A DNA stretch of 64,000 nt. Origin: Salvia splendens. Taxonomy: Eukaryota; Streptophyta; Magnoliopsida; Lamiales; Lamiaceae. Shown here piece after piece: positions 55,429 through 64,000 of the stretch (position 1 is the stretch's first letter; each line of letters starts with the position of its first letter). The DNA is taken from assembly GCF_004379255.2 (NCBI RefSeq), contig NC_056047.1, forward strand, positions 22,520,293 to 22,584,292, written 5' to 3'. Under the pieces are notes generated by a model. That model had not been told where the DNA came from, made no database searches, and was given only the letters and a program-made list of their open reading frames with translations. The position numbers and the translations under genes were made by a program.

Positions 55429-55724
55429 TCTCCCACTTAGGCCATGGCTTGGCCTAAGTGTGAGAAGTCTATATGCCTAGTATGTTTTGTTTTTCTGTGT
55501 TTTCTTGCGTATCTGCTCACACTTAGCCCATTGCTTGGCCGAAGTGTGAGAAGATTGTTTTGTACATGTTTTGTTTTGTTCGCCTTCCTACACTTAGCCC
55601 AACGCTTGGTCTAAGTGTGAGAAGTTTATGCCTTGTTGATTTCTGTTTTCTGTTTGTGTCGCCACTAACTGCCATGCTTTCCACTTCATGAGGATTGCTT
55701 AGGGACAAGCATAAATGAAGTGGG
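55429..55724 (+). repeat. Stem-loop array downstream of ORF3 in Athila A
   Basis: Three stem-loops: 55429-55465 (TCTCCCACTTAGGCC with GGCCTAAGTGTGAGA), 55516-55550 (CTCACACTT with AAGTGTGAG) and 55584-55624 (ACACTTAG with CTAAGTGT, flanked by CTTC/GAAG). A fourth hairpin (CCACTTCAT with ATGAAGTGG) lies at about 55680-55724. Element B has the same set in inverted position. Confidence 0.82.
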
Positions 55725-56944
55725 AGGGGGGAAGCAGTTAGTGCAGTTAGTGTCTTGTACATATTCTGTTAGGTCTAAGAGTTGTTAGTTTTTTTTAGGT
55801 TTTGTGTTTTGCATAACTGGTATAATAAATAGCGAAAGCCCCTTAGGGAGAGTAATTGAAGAGGAAATACATGTTGATTTGTGAATCTTTCTTCCTTAAT
55901 AAATCTAAGTCAGTTGGAAGAAGTAAGGACGATAGAAAATGCCTGAATTTAAGCCTACTGTGAAGCCCTCTTAAAAGTGAATTATAAGCCTAGAGGCAGG
56001 GATGAATCCATTCGTTGGAACCTTTAGCCTTCATGTCGTGTGAACAAAGGGGCAGGGATGGAGTAGCTCAATGGTAGGGGCATAAGACAGATTGAGAAAC
56101 AAAGGAGAAAAGAAAAAAATATGTTAGAAATAATAAACGAGCAAGGAAAGTTGTAAATTGACCCGAGAAAAAAGTTAGGATATGGGCAGAAAAAAAAAAG
56201 ATATACATGTTACCAGGCCCAAGAAAACAAAAAGAAGTTAGAAAAATGGGCAGGAACAGTTCTACCTGACCCGAGAAAAAAAAATTGGGCAAGAAAAAAA
56301 TTATGGCCCAGAGAAGTAAGGAAAATAAGGGTAAAAAGCCAAGGAACATCTCTATAAGAAATGAAGGATAAAATCATATACGGGAGTTGTTGCTAAGCTT
56401 TGTCCCTAAAGTTCACGTGTCCGCATTATGTTTTACTTATACTGTTGAACTTAGATCCTTAGGATTCTCACCAATAAACACTGTAAACCCTTAGCCCCAT
56501 TACAACCCAGTGAAAGACCTTAAGGAACTATTTTGTGGCATCAATCTTAAGGCATCAATGGTAAGGCAGAATGAAGAGCGAATGATCATTACGTCCCTGG
56601 TAAGAAATGAGTGATCGTGTGAACCTAAAAGAGGCAAAAATTTAGGTTATCTTGATAAACTGACAGCTTGACTAGATAGAAGAAGGGATGGGGAAGAATC
56701 TGGGGCTGTAAATGCTTGGATTGACCTTAAACTTGTGGGGATGGCTGCTAGAGAAAAATACCATTTTATGCGCTTCTGTGTTTTTTTTTTCCTTCTCTTT
56801 TCTTGTGTTTTCTGTGCGTTTTCTTTTTCTGTGTCTAGGTCTAGGAGTTTTCGTTTTTTAGGATGGTTAATAGGGGAGGATGCATTGAAACTTGCCTTAT
56901 TTCTTTTTTTTTCTTGTCTTTCATACTTGAGGACAAGTATGGTT
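55725..56944 (+). other. Long 3' untranslated region of element A
   Basis: A-rich (56090-56340) and T-rich (56780-56930) stretches, no coding signal. It ends in CTTGAGGACAAGTATGG, a phrase also found inverted near the left end of B. Confidence 0.55.
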
Positions 56945-56959
56945 TAAGTGTGAGCAGTT
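56945..56959 (+). other. Polypurine tract of element A
   Basis: AAGTGTGAGCAGTT precedes the TGATAAGG LTR start. The same tract precedes the LTR of B. It is less purine-pure than that of C. Confidence 0.6.
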
Positions 56960-58415
56960 TGATAAGGCTCGTTTCGTGCATCTATTTTATATATAAATTC
57001 GGTGATTTCTACGGTGCTGACATGCATTTATAAGTCCAGGTGCGTGAAAAATCTGTCACACCCAGGAATGAAAGACAGTTACCAGGGCAGAAGGAATAAA
57101 GGATAAAAGTGAAGAAAAAGAGTGAAATCCGCAAGGGCACAATCGACATATCAGGAATACCGTTGCCCTAGGGATTTGAGCCACGTCTATAAATACCAGG
57201 AAGCTTACGAAAAAAAGGGGAGAGAATTTTTTTAGTTATAGAATTTCCTTGGTATTTTCGGCTCACTTTTCACTCACTCACTCTCGCACTTGGTTCAATG
57301 GAGATCTGGGGTAGTTAGTTGATGGTTTTGTCTTGTTCAGTTGAAGGTGTAACACCACTCCGAGAAGGAGTGAAGAAACAATTTTAATTTCTCGCACATA
57401 CTTTTGTCTCACTGATTTCCTTGCCGGAAATTCGGCGATTGCTTTGTGACTCGTTTCAGCTTATGCTTAATCTAGTTCCAATTTCTGTTTTCGTTTGATC
57501 TTAATGTTTAATGCTTTGTTTACTGAGTTGGATGGTTTTCGCAATTGATTTGTCGATCGGAGTTGAGATCGGTGTTGATCGGAGTTGGTTTTCTGAATTG
57601 ATATTGAATCGGAGTAGAAATGATGTTAGAAATGGTGGATCTAGTTTGTTTGGTGATGATTCTGGTAGATCTAGCTAGATTCTGTTAATTGTTTGAATCT
57701 AGAATACATGTGTTCGGATCTGCATGGAAAACCCTGCTACTGCTTGTTTACTTAGCTCAGTAGTTTAGATCTGATAGTTGTTAGTTTAATTGAAGTGTTC
57801 ATCGTTCGATCTGAAGTATGCTCTATTTGCATGCTCTGTTTTGTTCATTTTGTGCTTGTTTGTTGGAGAAGATGACATCATTCGGTAGTTGTAGTCGCGT
57901 TACTTTAGTTTGTTAGTTGCAGCTTTTGTCAGTAGCTAATTAGAGTAATCTGTTTTGCTGTTTACTTTTGCTTACCTTGTGTTTGGTTAATTTAGGAAAC
58001 TCTTTTACTGGACCCAGGAAGTTTGTGAATGCTCTCAAGTTACTTTCGGATACGAATCATGCATGCAATTATGTTTTACGTACTTTCAATTCTCCAGATC
58101 TGGTATTTAGAATATACTAAATTTCATTTCCCAGGCCTAATAGTTAAAACTCGACCATCATGTTGTGTGGCAACAGCCAAACCCCTCCAAAAGTTCTCTC
58201 GATGCATTCCGACCCTTCCATCCTCGTGGATTCGATCCCGACTTCCCTATACTAACCAATAGTGTAGAGGGTTGAGGTTTTGAGGCGAGATTGTTGCAAC
58301 AACGACTGCATTCGGAAAGTTCACGATCTCCTAGACCCTGTGCTCTAGCAAATCTTCTTGACCTAAGAATTAAGCACAAACACAAAACAATATCAACACA
58401 TCATTTCGCTCCTCA
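56960..58415 (+). repeat. 3' LTR of Athila A
   Basis: 1456 bp, same ends as the 5' LTR. TATAAATA at 57188-57195. Followed by the CACAC target duplication. Confidence 0.9.
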
Positions 58416-58420
58416 CACAC

Positions 58421-58692
58421 TTACTACACATTTATGATAAAGGATTAATTAAACCAAAATCCTGTAATTAATACTTGTACGAGGATAATTAATAAATTTA
58501 GGAGCATTATAGAATAGATGATATTTTTGAGTGGTAAAATAATTGTTCAATTTAGTAAAGTTAGATTTGGGTCAAGCTGTCTATAATTCAATTTATATAT
58601 ACTTGATTAGTTTTATTTATTTATTTATTAGTTAGTAGTACTTCTACTATGTTTTAGCACTAACACTCCCTATGTGTATATATATTAATACA
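58421..58692. other. Flank of the Athila insertion
   Basis: Contains the second copy (58431-58456) of the 26-bp sequence seen at 31411-31436. Otherwise AT-rich with no feature. Confidence 0.5.
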
Positions 58693-58952
58693 TACTCCTT
58701 TGTACACCATGAATTTTTTTGCCATTTTAGTTTGCCCATGATTTATAAAACCATTTATTTTATTCCACTTTTAGGATGTGGATCTCACATCCCATCAACT
58801 TTTTACATTCACAATCTAATATCAAACTAATACTTTAAATGGGTCTCACATTCCACTCACTTTCTCCCTTTACTTTTCTTCACAAAGTCAAACAATTTCT
58901 TAAAACTCGTGTCAAGTCAAAATGACACTTTAAATGATGGACGGAGAGAGTA
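58693..58952. mobile_element. Stowaway-type MITE
   Basis: Begins TACTCCTTTGTACACCATGA and ends TGATGGACGGAGAGAGTA, 260 bp, TA borders. AAAACTCGTGTCAAGTCAAA near the right end is a family phrase. Confidence 0.8.
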
Positions 58953-58987
58953 TATGACACGCAATAGTTAGTAGTACTAGGACTATT

Positions 58988-59221
58988 TGCTCCATTCCAT
59001 ATTAATTGAGTCATTTGTTATTTTGGGAAATTTTAAAATAATTGAGTAATTTCTATGTTTGGCAAAAAGTAACTCTTCATCTTACTTTATTCTCTCTTTA
59101 TATCTCTTACTACTATACTATACTTTATTCTCTCTTACTTTATCCATCATCCACTTAACATATTATTCTTAACTTCTGTGCTGAAAATAGATGTCTCTAT
59201 TAACAAGGAACGGAGCGAGTA
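58988..59221. mobile_element. Stowaway-type MITE, same subfamily as 6750-7051
   Basis: Begins TGCTCCATTCCATATTAATT and ends AAGGAACGGAGCGAGTA. Shares ATTGAGT(C/A)ATTTC and the CTCTCTTACTTTAT block with the element at 6750. Confidence 0.7.
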
Positions 59222-59292
59222 ACAAATTTATTACTTTCAAAGTTGAGCTCCATTTCCATTCAATGTATCAGAACTTGTAGTACTCCATAAGA

Positions 59293-60018
59293 GAGCATCC
59301 ACAATAGCGGCCGTCCCGGCGGACGTCCGCTATTGTGACGAATGCGACGGACACGGACGTCAGGGGCGGATGAGAGGTCGTCCGCGGGTGAGAGCAGACG
59401 TCCGTCGTGACGTCCGCTATTGTGGTGACACGACGGGCATCCCATTTTCCTTATTATAAAAATCTCTATATATACGACTCGTTGCAAACTCTATATATAC
59501 GATTTTTTTAAAAACTCTAACGCATGTATTATCGTCGAAAATGAAGGCCTAAAACAAAAACATATCATACGGTCGGGCGGGGCACTCCACGCCCCCGGAC
59601 CCCCGGCAAGGGGGCGTCGCCCCCCTTGACCCCCTGACCCCGTTCGGCTAGTGGCAAACTATACAGATTCAAGGCATAACATATACTTTGTTTGAATCGT
59701 TTTTTGGTTTGGTATGAGTTTTTTTTTTGGTGAACTATGTATTTTTTTTTAATTTAAATATGTATGGTTTTTTTGAAATAAAATTGTTGCATTTTTCCCG
59801 TATTCGTGTCAAAATTTTAATTCCGTAATTGTTAATTTGTGAATTTTTATTATTGTGCTTGTCCGTCGGGATGTCCTAGGGGATGTCCTCTATTGTGCAG
59901 TGAGATGTCTTTATGACGTGGCAGTGCTGTAGGATGTCCTTATGACGTGGCATGAAGTGTTTTTGGGATATCCGTCGGCTTGTCTGCCTTGACATCCGTC
60001 CCCTATTTATGGATGCTC
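59293..60018. mobile_element. Harbinger-type non-autonomous element with a GC-rich core block
   Basis: Ends GAGCATCCACAATAG and, inverted, GAGCATCCATAAATAG. Subterminal repeats of GACGTCCG/CGGACGTC lie on the left, and GATGTCCTNNGGGATGTCCT with ATGACGTGGCA repeats on the right. At 59573-59650 is an island of C and G runs (GCAAGGGGGCGTCGCCCCC), followed by a 41-bp segment also found in the leftmost gene's intron. The 3-bp target duplication is not clear. Confidence 0.7.
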
Positions 60019-60261
60019 TTATTAATTAAATGGGCCAAACCAATTTGATCTGATCAATTCCATAGATATTCGTTTGTGCTCCTGAAATTAATTTATGTAA
60101 TTAGATAATTCAACTCAAAATATATATGTAATTACGGACCAGATATTATCACTATTCTTATACAATAAAATTAATTTATTCTTACTATCTTTATCTGTTA
60201 CAAAAATATACTAGCAGTAGATATTATTCGGGACATCATAAATTACATTTATAAAACCATA

Positions 60262-60398
60262 TACTCCCTCCGTCTCCAAAGAATATGCATTTTGGGTTCG
60301 GCACGAGTTTTAATGCAAATTTGATAAAGTAAGAGAGAGGTTGGAAGAAAAAGTCATTAAAGTATTGATAAAGTATTCTTGTGGGATGGAGAGAGTGA
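60262..60398. mobile_element. Short, internally deleted Stowaway MITE
   Basis: Starts TACTCCCTCCGTCTCCAAAG and ends near GGGATGGAGAGAGTGA. AAGAATATGCAT and GGCACGAGTTTTAATGC tie it to the subfamily at 1347. The right end is worn. Confidence 0.6.
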
Positions 60399-60600
60399 TA
60401 TTTTGAATATAGATCTAATTCTATAGTTGTGGAGTATTAATTAATGTTATTAACTTCAAAATCTTCGTTATATAATACTTGTGATCGAGTCCTATCATGC
60501 TTAAACTTTTAGGCGGGTAAGAGCATCTGTAACACAAGCGTTGCAAGCGTCCGACTCCTATCTCTCGGAGATTCACACAAAAGAGGGAGGGCGGCGAGGT
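60399..60600. other. Short intergenic stretch with a possible Harbinger end
   Basis: TAAGAGCATCTGTAACACAA near 60520 resembles a Harbinger-type terminus, but no partner was found. Confidence 0.3.
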
Positions 60601-63600
60601 TGTAACAACCCAACTTTTTCTACCATTTTTTATTGTGTTCTTGAAAGGACCGTCATTTGTGCACTTGAAAATTTTTCGACCTTGTTTCTTTTGTCGAGAG
60701 AAGAATTTTACTTTTGAGCCAAACAATTATCCCTTTTAGCCCAATTCGATACCCATTTATTTGAGCCCAAGTCACGTACTAATATATTTCTAGCCCTACT
60801 TGTGTTGACGTGAAAACCGCATGTATTACTCCTCTCAACAATCGGTTTTGGCCATGACATGCATCGCCTGAAAATAGGAACAAATCATCCCAGATCTTTT
60901 CTTTTGTTCATAAATCCAAATAAACTCTAAACCAACCGTGTAATCTTCACAAATCAGTTTCCACTTTTTCAGGCACGATATGGTGGTGGAGGATTAACGA
61001 TATATACAGTTAGTGGGATTCATTATATATATGCACCTAAACCCAAAACCTAATCGGAGACGTTTTCAAATTCTTTTCACCTTTCCTTCAAAATTTAAAG
61101 AGAAACCGAAAGGTGGAGGGTTCATGTTGCAACAATGGGAAATCGAATTGTAGGAACTCATCAGGTAGAGATGGAGACTAAATCCTATATTCGAAGAGGC
61201 GAGCAGCAGCGGCTGTTCGGCTGCGACGACGATGATGGAGCGAGCAGAGAGGGAAATACGTTGGCGGTGTCGATCCTGCACCATGACAGCAGCGGTGCTG
61301 CGTTTTGATCGAGGGAAGTGCAGCCTTACCTTCGACCGAGAGAAAGAAAGAGACGAGCGTGGAGGTAGCAACGACGGAGAGACCAGGCGGGTGGTGGCGC
61401 AGTGGAGAAGAGAGCAGCAGCAGCAACGGGCAGCAAGGCTGACCGCGACGATGAAGGACTCACTGCTGGAATGCGATGGAGGATTGGACAGCGGCGGGTA
61501 ACACCGCGAAAAGACGAAGGAGAGCACGGGGTTGTACAGCAGTAGTGGCTGTATCACGACGGCGCTGCGAAACTCCAAGCTGCTGACTTTTGAGAATGGG
61601 ATTGTAGCGATGCCACGGAGGAGGTGTGCGATGGTGACGGCGGAGTTGCAGCTCGCGCGCCGGTGAATTTCAGAAGTGGCGGTGAGCATGAACTTAGAAG
61701 AGAGAGAGAGATCACCGAGGGAGTTGAGAGATGAGTGTCAGGATTGAGTTTATCTGATTGGAGAATAGAAGTGAGTGAGAGCTTGAGAAAGAGATAAAGT
61801 CAGTGACTTGATTCTCAAATTTGTGAAGAAGAGCTGAGATTAGAGAGGAAGAAGACGACGGAGGGGAGAAGGAGAAGAGATTTGGGGGTTTCAAATCCCA
61901 TTTCCTTTTTTGAACTTCATGTGGGAGAAAAAGAAAGAGGTTGGGCCTTTCTTTTTCAAACTAATAATTTATAGATTTAGAGTGATAAAGTATTAAGCTA
62001 GTGATTTAATTCAAGGATATCATGAAATGAGCCGATGGAAATAAAGGAGCTATTCGGGATAGACTAATCAAACAAATTATTGGGCTGATTAGATGCTTCA
62101 CCAGACGAGGTTTTTCATATACGCGTTTCGGGAATGGAACGAGAATGGAACGAAAAGAAGAGTTAAGGCTTTAAACGATCGAGGTGGGCTTTCGAACTAA
62201 AGTGTTTTCAAGAGCTTTCGTTTTAATATATCGGTTTGAGCATCATGTTATGTGCGATTTATTTATTATATTTATTCCAATGATGATGCGAGATATGTGA
62301 TCAAAGTGAAAGTGTTGTTGCGCATGTTATGTGGTGCTATGTGTTGATTTATTGAGTGATATTATAAATTGCTTGGCTTTGTTGATGTGATGTGAATTGA
62401 TGCTCGACCTTGACAGAAAAGTGATTTATGTTTCAAATACGCTTTTTAGGAAAATAAAGTTTGCAGAGGGAATGTCATGCCATGTTTTTGTTTTGAGAAA
62501 TGTCTATCTGTTTGTTTAGCAAGGGAGTTGTCCCTACTAGACCTATTGAAATCGAATTCTGGTCTGACTAGGGAGTGAGTCCCTACTCAGGCTAGTGTAC
62601 ACCAATGGGGATCGTGAGCGGTCTTTTGGGTCGGCCGGTCGAGTGATTGAGTTTGCGGCCATATTCTCGTTTCACATTATGTTGTTGATGTTGATGAGAT
62701 TGATGTTGTTGTTGATGATTGCTTAGTGGGGAGTAAGTCACTACTATGGGTTTAATCGAATTCGGGTCTTAGCAAGGGTGCGTCCCTACTCGGACTAGTG
62801 TACACGATGAGGACCGTGAGTCATCGAACGGGTTGGCCAGTTTTCGTGCTCGTGGAAAGTGCCCCCTTACACGACACCCTAAGAAACAGATATGACAGTT
62901 TCTTAAATAATTCAAGGAGAAATGGTTGTGTTTTGAAATGATAAGGAAAAAGGATTTGAGGATAAGTCAAAAATTTGTGCTTTTGAAATATTTTAAGTGC
63001 TTCTCGGCAATTTAAAGTTAAACCGGAAATTCACTCAATGGTGGCATGGCATAACTGTTGTTTATAAAATTATTTTGGCATTTGTCCACTGAGTGCATCA
63101 AGTACTCAGCCCTGCATTTCTTTTTAAAAAATGTGCAGGTTGAGTGTGACAGGTGCGGTGGGTGTTGAGGAAGACCGTTGAAGAAATTTAAGTGTTTAGA
63201 ATGTGTCATGTCTTCACACGTGGCATATTCCTTCTCTCAAATGGTTCCGCTGAATAGTTACCCTTCTTTTGAGTTCTTATATCGCTGAGATAATATTCAT
63301 TTTTGAGTTGTTGATTGTTGAGATACTCTGATTTTATTCGAGCTATTCCCATTTGTTTCGAGCTATGGTCGATTTGTGTTGTTTTCTCCTTTGGAAAATT
63401 GAGCTATGGAAGTGTGATGATATTTATGAGGTGCAAAGTATGATGCGTTATTCTATGGAGTGTTTTATACGAAGGATGAAAGTTGATGCGAAAGTACGTT
63501 TTAGTTTTGAGTCAAAACTTTTACTTTAAAAGTGAGATGTGGAAAGTTTTTGAGGAAAGTGTGAAAGTGTAAAGAAAATTTTGTTTCAAAAGTTTTGAAT

Positions 63601-63750
63601 AAATGTGAAGTTCGAAAGTGTTTTGCTTTGGGATGTTAAAATGTTGTGTGTTATACTTGTTATTTGAAGTATGAATGACTTTAAATGTGATATTTGTTGA
63701 TCTATGAGGTGGTGAAATGTGTTGTGAACTTAGAGTGCCTAAGACTAAGC
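60601..63750. repeat. Probable long LTR-like retroelement region (Tekay/Del-like), borders uncertain
   Basis: Opens with TGTAACAACCCAAC, a start common to plant chromovirus LTRs. Farther on it has GTACTCAGCCCTGCATTTC and ATGTGCAGGTTGAG, which I associate with such LTRs in asterids. On the minus strand an AT box (about 61975) is followed by a long CT-rich leader (about 61900-61700). An imperfect repeat of about 95 bp lies at 62548 and 62757. No gag or pol is present and the far end is not definable. A host transcript on the minus strand is an alternative. Confidence 0.4.
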
Positions 63751-64000
63751 CAGATGGAACGTGCGCGAACCATAGTTGTAAGTTGACAATTAATCTATCA
63801 CTTTCCCGAGTGACGAAAATGAAATTGCTCCCAGTGCGAATTGAACCTTAGACCTCCATGAATGAGAATCTGAAAGTTTGGGGTGAACCCCCACACATGG
63901 CTCTTTGTAGTTCGTCCATGAAGCTCACTCACCTCCCTTGCGAGGGAGCTTTTTTTATTTGATTTTAAAATTATGTATATTTGTAAATAAATAGTTAATT
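63751..64000. other. Right edge, possible SINE-like fragment
   Basis: On the minus strand GGTTCAATTCGCAC (about 63831-63844) resembles a tRNA/Pol III B box, with GGGGGTTCACCCC upstream of it. No clear A box or tail was found, so this is only a hint. Confidence 0.2.

Larger units (their letters stand above)
31449..58415 (+). mobile_element. Athila-type Ty3/gypsy element A (outer), filled with elements B and C
   Basis: LTRs at 31449-32902 and 56960-58415 (TGATAAGGCTC ... GCTCCTCA) are closely similar. They are flanked by the exact 5-bp repeat CACAC (31444-31448 and 58416-58420). The primer site matches the 3' end of plant tRNA-Asp, an Athila trait. Kept parts are a 5' gag piece (33007-33705) and the 3' ORF (53114-55318). 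Protease, RT and integrase of A are not seen. The space is occupied by inverted B, an N gap and truncated C, so A's pol was deleted or lost in assembly. Confidence 0.88.

Noticed and set aside
59260..59487. 75-residue minus-strand frame
   Set aside because: It covers the GC-rich subterminal repeats of a Harbinger-type MITE, with no protein features.
61066..61689. 207-residue minus-strand reading frame
   Set aside because: Ser/Leu/Arg-rich composition from a CT-rich stretch, with no domain. It lies inside a probable LTR-like region and has no homolog I recognise.
63820..63960. tRNA gene or SINE
   Set aside because: Only a B-box-like string is visible. No cloverleaf, A box or tail could be found.

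Overview
This window looks like nuclear DNA from a flowering plant. The evidence is AT-rich intergenic sequence, GT-AG introns, Stowaway, hAT, Harbinger and Mutator-type elements, a LINE with an RNase H domain, and Athila-type Ty3/gypsy elements primed by tRNA-Asp. The DXS gene resembles the DXS2 class of asterids, so a species of Lamiales, perhaps Lamiaceae, is my best guess. That placement is inferred from remembered family features, not from a search. The assembly is a draft: N runs lie at 17859-17910 and 45135-45142, and both host genes carry many one-base indels, most or all in homopolymers.

Host genes. At the left edge (1-about 650, minus) is the 5' end of an unidentified gene, with a TATA-like box, a CT-rich leader, a 13-nt coding exon, an intron and the start of a second exon. 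At 9604-13519 (plus) lies a seven-exon gene for a multi-KH-domain RNA-binding protein of the HEN4/PCBP type. At 15261-17846 (minus), convergent with it, lies a 1-deoxy-D-xylulose-5-phosphate synthase gene (plastid MEP pathway) whose first exon or exons are lost at the N gap.

Transposon layers. 1-9.2 kb holds small DNA transposons and a broken copia pol. 18.5-26.4 kb holds a Mutator-like MITE and a four-level nest: Stowaway, hAT-like element, LINE, and a copia-like solo LTR with an exact 5-bp target duplication. 26.9-31.05 kb is a Harbinger remnant carrying a tandem non-autonomous retroelement with three LTRs and two internal regions inside one 5-bp duplication. 31.45-58.42 kb is a composite Athila locus. 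Element A supplies the outer LTRs with CACAC duplications, a 5' gag piece and the 3' ORF. Element B sits inside it in inverted orientation with gag, protease, broken pol and a long ORF3. Element C is a 5'-truncated Athila on the plus strand with nearly intact pol, an ORF3 and a 3' LTR. 58.4-64 kb holds more Stowaway and Harbinger elements and a long region resembling an LTR.

The most unusual signals are: paired 12-bp ACCCGGCCGGGT-type palindromes set about 34 bp apart, in both the spacer and the LTR of element C and echoed in copia-like LTRs; four hairpins with covarying stems upstream of ORF3 in element C; and a stem-loop array downstream of ORF3 shared by elements A and B.
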